This document shows, one piece after another, positions 19,029-27,371 of a DNA stretch of 39,534 nucleotides. Within the stretch, counting starts at the first letter, position 1. Every line of letters starts with the position of its first letter. The notes beneath the pieces are model-generated. The model saw only the letters and a list, made by a program, of their open reading frames with translations. It made no database searches and was not told where the DNA came from. The position numbers and the translations under genes are program-made. Source of the stretch: Phycisphaeraceae bacterium (GTDB taxonomy: Bacteria > Planctomycetota > Phycisphaerae > Phycisphaerales > Phycisphaeraceae); the NCBI GenBank assembly GCA_019634195.1, contig JAHQVV010000162.1, positions 1-39,534 on the forward strand, given 5' to 3'.

Positions 19029-19958
19029 ATGGCTGACCCGGCAGCACCCACCCAACCCGCAAGCAACGCCAGCGATGCCGCGCTGTATTGCCCATCGTGC
19101 ATGTACGACCTGCGCGACTTGTCAGGTAATACGTGCCCGGAATGCGGGTTTGATCTTGGGGAGGATTCGAATGATCGCTCATCGATCCCGTGGACGTATC
19201 GGGGCAAGCTCAATCTACCTTGGCTGCTGCTGACCACTGCGTGGCGAGCGCTCCGCCATCCGCGATTGTTCTGCATGGCGATCGCTCGGCCGGTGGATCG
19301 GCGTCACGCGTTGGCGTTCAGGTTCACCGTGGTCAACCTCGTCTGGCTCGTGGTCGCGGTGTGTTGGTCGCTCGCGGTCTGGCATGACGCGTCTGACTAT
19401 CTCGAGCTTGAGTTCTGGGAAGAAGTCGAGTGGCTGTACGACTATGAAGAACAACTCGAAGCGCTCGCCGAGCTAGACCCCGCGTTGGTGTGGTTCAACG
19501 TCGGCTTCGGCGTGCTGTTTTGGGTTTTTCTATATCTGATCAGCGGCGTGCAGACCTATTTTGCGCACCGCCGCGGGCCAACAGATACGCTCGATCATCG
19601 ATCGGTTTCGCTGGCTTATTATGCGTGCGGGCCGATGCTGTTGCTTGTTCTGCCTGCCGGTCTGATGCTGGCCTCGGGCTATGTCAATGAATACGTGAAG
19701 GACTACGGCGAACTGTCCGAGTTTGTTGGTCTAACAGATGCGATGTTTGCTTTTTCATGGCTGCTGATCCTGTTTGTTGCAGGGCTGTGCCTGTGGACCT
19801 GCGCTCGTTTCGCGGGCCTATTGTCAGGCGCGGGGCTTGGCCGGCAGTTCCTGACGCTTGCGCTACTGCCCTTGGCTTGGCTCAGTCTCGGCTTGCTCGT
19901 CTTCGCCGTCGTCCCCGGGGTCTTGCTCTTGTTTTACTTCGTCTTCGCCACTTTCTAA
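19029..19958 (+). CDS. multi-pass membrane protein with N-terminal zinc ribbon
   Basis: YCPSCMYDLRDLSGNTCPECGFDL (two CxxC) then several hydrophobic TM segments; ATG 19029 chosen over track start 18846. Confidence 0.8.
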   Translation: MADPAAPTQPASNASDAALYCPSCMYDLRDLSGNTCPECGFDLGEDSNDRSSIPWTYRGKLNLPWLLLTTAWRALRHPRLFCMAIARPVDRRHALAFRFTVVNLVWLVVAVCWSLAVWHDASDYLELEFWEEVEWLYDYEEQLEALAELDPALVWFNVGFGVLFWVFLYLISGVQTYFAHRRGPTDTLDHRSVSLAYYACGPMLLLVLPAGLMLASGYVNEYVKDYGELSEFVGLTDAMFAFSWLLILFVAGLCLWTCARFAGLLSGAGLGRQFLTLALLPLAWLSLGLLVFAVVPGVLLLFYFVFATF

Positions 19959-21593
19959 GGGACCGAAACCGAATTCTTGGTACAAAATTCCTGAATCAGT
20001 GAGATCGATCAACGCTTGGATCGGCTCGGGCTCAGGAACGAGCAGATATCGCATGTCATCGCTATCATCGCCGCTGTACCACTCGACCGTGCCGTCGTAT
20101 TCATTGACGATCAGCACGCCGTCGTTATCCTCGTAATCAAAGCCGACGCAGTACAACAGCGGCAACGGTTGCGTCGGTAGGGCGGCTCGCACATCGTCGG
20201 AGATGATCCTGTCGGCCTCTCTTCCGAGGTCGTACGCCGTCCTTGGCACCACGCCAATCGGGTTGTATCCGATCGGTCGATTGCCGACGAACGGGTCCAA
20301 TGAAACCCTTGCGAGGTAGTCGGGGACGAGTGCATCAAGGGTCTCGGGTCGCCTGCCATCGTGGTCGGCCTGATAGAGGCGGATGGCGATCGCGGTGGCG
20401 GTCATCCGCCGTGTGGCGAGTTGGCGGTAGTACGTGCGGGCCGGCGCATCTGAGAAAAAAAGTTCTTCGAACATCGGGTACAGCCAGGGCCGAGCCTCGT
20501 AGATCTCTTCAAACGTTTGATCGTTCGGGTCGCCTGCGGTATCGCGCAGGTTGTCGTGCGCTTTGAGTTGTTCAATTCCTTCGGTGTCGAGCAGGAGGCA
20601 TTGTTGTTGCGATCGGATGAGTAGGGGCTGAAGGACAAACGAGAGGCCTGGCGTGTCGGCGATGAGCCTGCCGTAGCCATCGCCCCCCCAAAACATCGTC
20701 GCCACTGGGATCGAGCCATCGCGTATGCCCAAGACATATTGATGAGTGCTCCAACGGTTCGCGATCATGCACTGAATAAACGACTCTCGGTGATGAGACT
20801 CATCCATCAGCCAATCGCGCAGTTCGATCAGCGCTTGGCGTGTCGCGGTGTCACGTACCTGTTCATCAGTTAGTTCAGCGAGTTGCTGTCCGATCGCTTC
20901 ATGTTGCAACGCATGGATACTGATCGTGACAAGCGCTTCGATGAGGCTCAGGCGTTGGCGACCGACTTGATCGCCGTGCTGGCCGATGAGCAGCAGGATT
21001 TTGAATCCAAGCGCCGGGTCGCTGCTGTCGAAGGCCCGCCTCGCGGCATCTTCCATCAGCCGAGCTAACTGACGGGTACTGCTTAAGTGATTCACGGTAT
21101 TGAGATTGAAACTGTTGTAATCCGCAGGCATTGGCCCGCTGAACCAACGTGCCTGCTCCATCGCCACGCCTTGCCGGATCGTGTCCAGCACCGGCTCACA
21201 CGTAGCAAGGTACGCGGTGTTGTCGGTGATCGGGTCGGGGAAACTGGAGAGTTCCTCGCCCTCGATATACCAGTCGGTGTCGTGGATCGTGACGCCCGGC
21301 TGGCCTGGGACGCTGGGCCAGTTTTGCAAAGCCTGCATCAGGTGCCAGGCCCCGTTCTCCTCATCGGGGATTTCTTCGCTGATCAGGTCTTCGTAATGGA
21401 TCGGCTCGCCCTTGGCCTGGATGTCGGCGATGGCCTGATCCAGCCTGGCCTGAACACGCTGGCCCCAGATCAACCGAAGGCCGACGAGCAGAAGGACCAG
21501 CACCAACGCGGCCAGCGACAGGCGCTTGAGCCACCAATACCGCTTGGGAAGCGGCGTCGTTTCGCTAGCGGTGGTGGCGACAGTTCCCGGCAT
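19863..21593 (-). CDS. uncharacterised protein with N-terminal TM helix and large C-terminal domain
   Basis: MPGTVATTASETTPLPKRYWWLKRLSLAALVLVLLLVGLRLIWGQR; 576 aa; C-terminal RPETLDALVPDYLARVSLDPFVGNRPIGYN pattern. Confidence 0.8.
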   Translation of the reverse strand: MPGTVATTASETTPLPKRYWWLKRLSLAALVLVLLLVGLRLIWGQRVQARLDQAIADIQAKGEPIHYEDLISEEIPDEENGAWHLMQALQNWPSVPGQPGVTIHDTDWYIEGEELSSFPDPITDNTAYLATCEPVLDTIRQGVAMEQARWFSGPMPADYNSFNLNTVNHLSSTRQLARLMEDAARRAFDSSDPALGFKILLLIGQHGDQVGRQRLSLIEALVTISIHALQHEAIGQQLAELTDEQVRDTATRQALIELRDWLMDESHHRESFIQCMIANRWSTHQYVLGIRDGSIPVATMFWGGDGYGRLIADTPGLSFVLQPLLIRSQQQCLLLDTEGIEQLKAHDNLRDTAGDPNDQTFEEIYEARPWLYPMFEELFFSDAPARTYYRQLATRRMTATAIAIRLYQADHDGRRPETLDALVPDYLARVSLDPFVGNRPIGYNPIGVVPRTAYDLGREADRIISDDVRAALPTQPLPLLYCVGFDYEDNDGVLIVNEYDGTVEWYSGDDSDDMRYLLVPEPEPIQALIDLTDSGILYQEFGFGPLESGEDEVKQEQDPGDDGEDEQAETEPSQGQ

Positions 21594-21630
21594 TTACGCA
21601 TTGTAAATACAAATGATATTTCGGACGCGG

Positions 21631-21669
21631 CATGATGCGGCATTTGGTCACATGATGCGGCATTTGTCA
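21631..21669. repeat. tandem duplication of a 19-20 bp unit
   Basis: CATGATGCGGCATTTGGTCA CATGATGCGGCATTTG-TCA. Confidence 0.95.
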
Positions 21670-21815
21670 CCCTGTAAAACACTGTTGAGCAAGCGTTTAA
21701 GGCGATTTAACCGCTAAGAGGACGCAGCCCACGCTGAGAAGTGATAACGCGAACAAACCACCTAACATCGGGGATTTTCGTGAATCAGGCCGCCGAGCCG
21801 CGATTCTTGAAGCCT

Positions 21816-21851
21816 TGTCGTAAGTGTTTTTCAAAACTAGAACTTACGACA
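21816..21851. repeat. perfect 10-bp inverted repeat
   Basis: TGTCGTAAGT ... ACTTACGACA with additional TTTT/AAAA inside the loop. Confidence 0.85.
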
Positions 21852-22089
21852 GTTATGAGGCGGATTCGGCCTCGATAGGATTGCGGCCTGCGGCCAGAGT
21901 TGCGGCCAACCTGTTAGGTGTGTCAGCGGCCCCGAGGCGGGCCACCGGTGGCAAAAAGTGGGAATCATGCCACAGCGAGCGAAAGCCGATCGGCCCGAAT
22001 ATCGAGCCGACCGACAGCCGCGGCGGCATCCGGCCTGATCGGTAGCTCGTGCGGTGTGCAAGAATTTATTGAAATTGTGTCTCAACGAC

Positions 22090-22118
22090 TTGACGGAGTC
22101 CAGTGGACTAGTTATATT
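22090..22118 (+). promoter_or_regulatory. sigma70-type promoter with palindromic operator in the spacer
   Basis: TTGACG (22090-22095) - 17 bp - TATATT (22113-22118); spacer contains AGTCCA-G-TGGACT (22097-22109). Confidence 0.6.
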
Positions 22119-22382
22119 TTAATTGCGAGAGAGTCTCACTGGCAAAATCTCTCGGCAAAGCGATGGATCATTGGCTTTAGGGCCTCATCGGGCCATCGCG
22201 GATTGACGGCTTGCCGGCCGATACGAGTCCCTGTTGTTTGGGGCAGTTGATAAGCCGGTAGTTCGGGGGGGAGGTTGGGTTGATGAGGACATTCAGCCCG
22301 ATCGTCGTTAATCCCGCCGCATGAAAGAGTTTTTCATGGGCTCCATAGACAGACATCCGGCATCTGCCGGAAGGAGATCGAG

Positions 22383-23096
22383 ATGATTCGTTCGTTTAAG
22401 AAAGTCGGCCTTGCAGCCTTACTGGCGACCAGCACGTTCAGTATGCAAGCGACCACGTTGGCGACAGCCGACTTTGATACGGACAGCTATGTTTTTGTCG
22501 GCACGAATAATGAATTTTCCACCGAGATCTCAGTCGGAGCCCATATCCCGGGGGTGACCACGGACGACAGCCACTTCAACTTCGGTGTGGTGGAGTTTGA
22601 TGTCTCGGGCCTGTCGGCCGCAGGTGAGAAGCATCTGCACCTTGACATGGAAACCTTTATTAAGGTCGTTCCAAATCCGCCCAGCCCCGTTCCGAATTTT
22701 GTGCCTTCGGCGACCGGCAGCGCCACGCTCCGTATTGTCGCGTTGGGTGATGATTACCTAACGTCATACCCATTCCTCGGCAGCGGCCTCTTCACGGATA
22801 AACGCACCTGGTATGACAGCAACTTGTTTGCTCAACCCGTGGTCGGAACCGTCACAGTGACGGAACTCGGGCTCTTCAGTGTTGAAGTTACTGATGCGGT
22901 GAACGATTGGATCAACGGGACTACGACCAACTACGGTTTCGGCCTAGTGGTAGAAACTGGTGGCGATGGAATTGAATTGGGTGCGACCGAAGGCGGCAAC
23001 GCTCCGCTACTCAGTGATGTTGCCGTGCCCGAGCCCAGTTCGCTCGCGCTGCTCGGAATCGGTGGCCTGTTGATGGCTCGCCGACGGCGTGGTTAA
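22383..23096 (+). CDS. PEP-CTERM sorting-domain protein (secreted)
   Basis: Signal peptide; C-terminal VPEPSSLALLGIGGLLMARRRRG; AAGGAG SD at 22371-22376. Confidence 0.93.
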   Translation: MIRSFKKVGLAALLATSTFSMQATTLATADFDTDSYVFVGTNNEFSTEISVGAHIPGVTTDDSHFNFGVVEFDVSGLSAAGEKHLHLDMETFIKVVPNPPSPVPNFVPSATGSATLRIVALGDDYLTSYPFLGSGLFTDKRTWYDSNLFAQPVVGTVTVTELGLFSVEVTDAVNDWINGTTTNYGFGLVVETGGDGIELGATEGGNAPLLSDVAVPEPSSLALLGIGGLLMARRRRG

Positions 23097-23161
23097 GTTT
23101 TGTTGTCCGGTTGGTCGACCCACCAATCGGGCGCTTGGTTGTTCAGGACAGGCTCAACACG

Positions 23162-24019
23162 ATGGCACAAGCACCGCGATCCCAAAAAGCGTTCACGCTG
23201 ATCGAACTACTGGTCGTGATCTCGATCATTGCGGTTTTGATTTCGATCCTGTTGCCGGCGATCGGGGCTGTCCGGGATAGCGCGAAGTCTGTCCAAACTG
23301 TTGCTTCAGTTCAGCAGACCATGCAGGCATACAGCGCCCGTACGGTTGATTACAAAGACAAACTACTTTACGGCTACATGCCTTTTGGAACAGTTGCCGG
23401 CGAGCCCACATCCATCACCTTGCCGACTGGCGCGATCGTGTCGAGCCTGTTGGTGCAGCGATACCCGCTGCGTTTAGCAGAGTATCAGGGCGATGCCTGG
23501 GAGATGATTTTTATTCACCAGCCAACACCAGAGGTTCCTGCTCCAAGCGATCCAGATCTGTTTACTAAGGCCTACAACATGGGCTTGTACGCGAGTCTAG
23601 GGCTGAACACGACGTTTGTTGGTGGGGACCACCGGCTGGACGGGTTTACTTTCCAGGGTGGGCAGTATGTCCCCAACCTTGGTGGGCCAGCGATCTTTCA
23701 GGCTCACCAAGCCAAGCGGCCCTCCGAGTTGCTCGTCTTTACCGAGACGCAGCAGTTCACCGGCGTCATGCCGGCGGACGGCACCGGTTATCACCTGGCT
23801 GAGCCGCCGGTCCTTGGCGACCGGCTCTGGAGCGCTAAGGGGGGGCAGGTTGAGCTAGCCAAGCCCGGATCGTTAGGGGTACCCATGGCACGCTTTGGGC
23901 GCGGGGTACCCACCGGCTTCCTCGATGGTCACGCGGAGGCCGTTGCCCCCGAGGAACTCGACGACATGCGCCTTTGGGAGAACGAGGCGGATGACCCTGA
24001 AGCCTCCGATTTTTTTTGA
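23162..24019 (+). CDS. prepilin-type N-terminal cleavage/methylation domain protein (pseudopilin, H-X9-DG-like)
   Basis: SQKAFTLIELLVVISIIAVLISILLPAIGAVR; C-terminal RFGRGVPTGFLDGHAEAV. Confidence 0.93.
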   Translation: MAQAPRSQKAFTLIELLVVISIIAVLISILLPAIGAVRDSAKSVQTVASVQQTMQAYSARTVDYKDKLLYGYMPFGTVAGEPTSITLPTGAIVSSLLVQRYPLRLAEYQGDAWEMIFIHQPTPEVPAPSDPDLFTKAYNMGLYASLGLNTTFVGGDHRLDGFTFQGGQYVPNLGGPAIFQAHQAKRPSELLVFTETQQFTGVMPADGTGYHLAEPPVLGDRLWSAKGGQVELAKPGSLGVPMARFGRGVPTGFLDGHAEAVAPEELDDMRLWENEADDPEASDFF

Positions 24020-24095
24020 ACGTAAAGGATAGCCGTCGTGAATCGGTTCGGCGGCTGATTGGCGATCCATTAATATGACACGCTGTGTCGGCCAA

Positions 24096-24109
24096 TTGAT
24101 TTAGATCAA
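24096..24109. promoter_or_regulatory. exact FNR/CRP-family consensus box
   Basis: TTGAT-TTAG-ATCAA, 32 nt upstream of ATG 24142. Confidence 0.5.
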
Positions 24110-24141
24110 GCAGCCACAGCACATTCCAGAAAGAAAGATTC

Positions 24142-25173
24142 ATGATGTTGACACTACCCTATCGTATGATACTCACCGCACTGTCGGCCTTGGCCGTGCT
24201 GCTCGCCGCCCTCGGCATGATCGGCTGCTCGTCTACGCAGGCCGCCACGTCCTGCTCGTCGAAGACCGCCTGCGCGACCACCGCCTGCTCCAAGGCCAAG
24301 TTCGAACAAGACCGTCAAGCCATCCTCGGCATGGCCGGCCAGTACGACGTCACCTTCAGCTTCGAAGAAACCATGGCCATCCGCGAGGGCTACGAGCTCA
24401 AGAAGCCGTACCTCGAGCACGCCAGCGAGATGGTCGTCGTCGTTGAAGACACCGGCGAGCACATCTCTATGCAGCACCTGCTCGTCGTGACCCACGGCGA
24501 GAAGACCCACGTCGTCAAGCACTGGCGTCAGGACTGGCAGTACCAGACCGCTGAGGGCTATGACTTCCTGGGCAAGAACATCTGGGAGCCGATGGCGTTT
24601 AGCGCAGACGCACTCGAGGGGACCTGGATGCAGTCTGTCTACCAGGTCGACGATTCCCCACGCTACTGGGGCGTCGGCGCGTGGGAGCACCGTGACGGCG
24701 TGTCGAGCTGGACCGCCGCGACCAACCGCCCGCTGCCGCGCCGCGAGTTCTCCAAGCGAAAGGACTACCAGGTCCTCGGCGCTGTGAACACGCACGTCGT
24801 TACCCCGACCGGCTGGATGCACTACCAGCACAACCACAAGATCGACAAAGACAATACGGACCAGTCGGTGATCGCCTTGGAAGTCGGCGTCAACACCTAC
24901 GCGAAGACCACCGAAACCGACTTCAGTGCTGCCGAAGAATACTGGACCAACACGCAGGCGTACTGGACACAGGTCCGCGCCGCCTGGGCCGATGTCTACG
25001 GCGAGCGTGAGACGCTGCACTTCAAGAACAAGTGGAAGGGCGACAAGATGTACGCCCACATCTTCGAGCTCGCAGACGAGTACTGGGGCGAGGAAGACGT
25101 GAGTACCGCCCGCGCGAAGGTAGAAGAAGTGATCGATGCGTTCCGCCAGCCCGAGCAGGTCGCCTCGCCGTGA
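24142..25173 (+). CDS. DUF6607-like lipoprotein
   Basis: Lipobox LGMIGCSST; ILGMAGQYDVTFSFEETMAIREGYELKKPYLEHASEMVVVVEDTGEHISMQHLLVV recalled as DUF6607-like; family assignment from memory. Confidence 0.65.
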   Translation: MMLTLPYRMILTALSALAVLLAALGMIGCSSTQAATSCSSKTACATTACSKAKFEQDRQAILGMAGQYDVTFSFEETMAIREGYELKKPYLEHASEMVVVVEDTGEHISMQHLLVVTHGEKTHVVKHWRQDWQYQTAEGYDFLGKNIWEPMAFSADALEGTWMQSVYQVDDSPRYWGVGAWEHRDGVSSWTAATNRPLPRREFSKRKDYQVLGAVNTHVVTPTGWMHYQHNHKIDKDNTDQSVIALEVGVNTYAKTTETDFSAAEEYWTNTQAYWTQVRAAWADVYGERETLHFKNKWKGDKMYAHIFELADEYWGEEDVSTARAKVEEVIDAFRQPEQVASP

Positions 25174-25223
25174 GTGTGAACCGGCCCTGCGGTCGGTTGG
25201 CCTAGCCAACAACCCCCTGAAGG

Positions 25224-25251
25224 GGTGGGCCCTTCGCCCACCTCTTTTTTT
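25224..25251 (+). terminator. rho-independent terminator after the DUF6607-like gene
   Basis: GGTGGGC-CCTTC-GCCCACC then CTTTTTTT. Confidence 0.88.
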
Positions 25252-25293
25252 ACGATTTGTCAAGCGAATCTCGTACCCCGGCCTTAGGACACG

Positions 25294-26280
25294 ATGAAGC
25301 GTTTAATCCTCCCTCACCAACGCATCCAAGCGTTACTCTGTGCCGCCTGCCTTGCGCTTGGTCTGACAGGCTGCGGTGAGCCGCAGGATGCGGTGGATCA
25401 GGACGACGGCCAGGCGATCGTGCTCGAAGATAACCGTGGCGAAAAAATCACGCTTGATCAGCCGCCGCAGCGCATCGCCGCGATGACGTCGTTTGCGGTC
25501 GAGATCCTGATGGCGATGGACAAGACGCCGGTCGCGCGCTTCCCCGACCCGGACCTGTATCCCCCCGGAGCGGAAGCGATCCCGGAAGTCACCAAACTTG
25601 GCCGAGGAACGACGCACCGGCTCGATATCGAGCAGCTCATCGCTGCAGACCCCGACCTGATCATCCTGCACACGGTCTACGGCGGGGTGGCGGACAACGT
25701 GCAGCAGGCCGTCGGCGTGCCGGTCATGGTGCTGAACATTACATCCATCGACGAGTTGCGAGACAAGGCGGCCGTGTTTGCTCAACTCGCCGGCGACCCC
25801 TCTGCCGCGAAAGAAGTATTCAGCGACCTGGACAAGACGCTGGCCTGGCTTGGTGATAACGTCCCGGAGGACCGGCCCAGAACGGTGAGCCTGCTGGGCA
25901 TGGGCGGGGGCGAGTACTTCTGCCACCGCGGCAACCACTTCATGGGCTCGCTGTTGGACGCCGCAGGCGCGGACAATATCGCCGCAGGACGCGAAGCGCA
26001 TTCCAAGTACAAGTCGCTCTCACCGATCGACCTCGAGAAACTCATCGCCGAGGACCCCGAGGTGATCTTCCTCATTGCCTATGGCGACAGCGACGCGGGG
26101 CAAGTCATCGCCGACTTCCGCTCGGACCCAGCCATTCAGTCGCTTAAGGCGGTGCGCGACGGGCGTGTGCATACCCTGCCCGACACCATTTACACCTCTC
26201 AGCCCGGCCCCCGTGCCGGGGAGGCGCTCCGGACGCTCTTCGGCCACCTGTACCCCGATGCCGAGGCACCAAACCGTTGA
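25294..26280 (+). CDS. ABC transporter substrate-binding protein (FecB/BtuF type)
   Basis: Lipobox LGLTGCGEP; PQRIAAMTSFAVEILMAM ... IEQLIAADPDLIILHTVYGG ... LEKLIAEDPEVIFLI. Confidence 0.9.
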   Translation: MKRLILPHQRIQALLCAACLALGLTGCGEPQDAVDQDDGQAIVLEDNRGEKITLDQPPQRIAAMTSFAVEILMAMDKTPVARFPDPDLYPPGAEAIPEVTKLGRGTTHRLDIEQLIAADPDLIILHTVYGGVADNVQQAVGVPVMVLNITSIDELRDKAAVFAQLAGDPSAAKEVFSDLDKTLAWLGDNVPEDRPRTVSLLGMGGGEYFCHRGNHFMGSLLDAAGADNIAAGREAHSKYKSLSPIDLEKLIAEDPEVIFLIAYGDSDAGQVIADFRSDPAIQSLKAVRDGRVHTLPDTIYTSQPGPRAGEALRTLFGHLYPDAEAPNR

Positions 26281-27371
26281 GTCACGACCCGACCGTCCCC
26301 CGAGCACTGCCAGAGGATCCGAGGCAGGATCAACTCAAGAGACGCCGACACAGTAGCATCAAACGATATGTTGTGGCCCTGGTCTTGCTCGCGCTGCTCG
26401 TGCTTGCGGGGATGGTTGCGGCGATCGCTCTGGGCAGTACGGACCAGCCCTTAAGCCAGGTCATCGAAGCGTTGGGCAATCGCCAAGCCGTTGATGCCGG
26501 CGGCGGAACGCAGGCCGACCGGATCATCTGGCGGGTCCGCCTGCCCCGCGCGTTCCTCTCTGTCTTCGTAGGACTGAACCTGGCCGTGGCGGGGGTGCTC
26601 TTGCAGGGTGTGATGCGCAACCCGCTGGCTTCGCCGGGGATCATCGGCGTGATGGCCGGTGCGGCCTTGTTCGCGACACTGGCCATGCTCGTGCTCCCGG
26701 CGGGGGGGCTGCCCGGCGCGCCGCGCGAGCTGCACGTCCCTGTGATGGCGTTTCTAGGAGCAATGTTGGCCGCTGCGGTCGTATTTGCACTGTCGTGGCA
26801 GCCCGGCTCGGGGACGAGCCCGACGCGGATGATCTTGGCCGGCGTCGCGGTTACGGCGATGGTTGGCGCTGTGCAGAACTTCCTGTCCGCCTACTTCGCC
26901 GACCGCATCGGCGGGGTGCTCATCTGGCTGGCCGGCTCGCTGAGCACGCGGGGCTGGTCGGAGCTGGGCATGATCTGGCCGTTCAGCCTCGCCGGGCTCG
27001 CGTTGGCGATGTCGCTCGCCAGGCCGTTGAACCTGATGCAGATGGGCGAGGATTCGGCCCGCTCGCTCGGCGTACACGTCCAACGCACACGCCTGCTCGC
27101 CGTGTTTGCCGCGGCGCTACTCACCGCCTCGGCCGTCTGCGTTGCAGGTATCGTCGGCTTTGTCGGGCTCGTCGTTCCGCACATCGTCCGCACCGCGCTG
27201 TGTACCAACCACCGCTGGCTGATCCCCGCCTCGGCTTTAGCGGGTGCGGCGCTGGTTGGGTGGGCCGATGTCGCGGCGCGACAACTGGGCGAGATGCCTG
27301 TCGGCGTACTCACCGCCGCGATCGGCGGCCCTTACTTTGTCTTCCTGTTGTATAAGACCAAGCTGATTTGA
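26277..27371 (+). CDS. FecCD/BtuC-family ABC transporter permease
   Basis: WRVRLPRAFLSVFVGLNLAVAGVLLQGVMRNPLASPGIIGVMAGA; GIVGFVGLVVPHIVR; TTG start overlapping the previous TGA. Confidence 0.95.
   Translation: MSHDPTVPRALPEDPRQDQLKRRRHSSIKRYVVALVLLALLVLAGMVAAIALGSTDQPLSQVIEALGNRQAVDAGGGTQADRIIWRVRLPRAFLSVFVGLNLAVAGVLLQGVMRNPLASPGIIGVMAGAALFATLAMLVLPAGGLPGAPRELHVPVMAFLGAMLAAAVVFALSWQPGSGTSPTRMILAGVAVTAMVGAVQNFLSAYFADRIGGVLIWLAGSLSTRGWSELGMIWPFSLAGLALAMSLARPLNLMQMGEDSARSLGVHVQRTRLLAVFAAALLTASAVCVAGIVGFVGLVVPHIVRTALCTNHRWLIPASALAGAALVGWADVAARQLGEMPVGVLTAAIGGPYFVFLLYKTKLI

Noticed and set aside
21700-21740. AACCGCTAAGAGGACGCAGCCCACGCTGAG as a dispersed repeat
   Set aside because: Looks like a decayed version of common bacterial repeat sequence, but no second copy in the window; not supportable here.
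21918-22250. 110-aa ORF in the long intergenic gap
   Set aside because: No SD, no motif, and it runs across the predicted promoter at 22090-22118.
24010-24017. T8 run at the 3' end of the first pseudopilin gene as a possible slippage site
   Set aside because: It sits directly before the TGA stop, so slippage would change only the last residues; no stimulatory structure seen.
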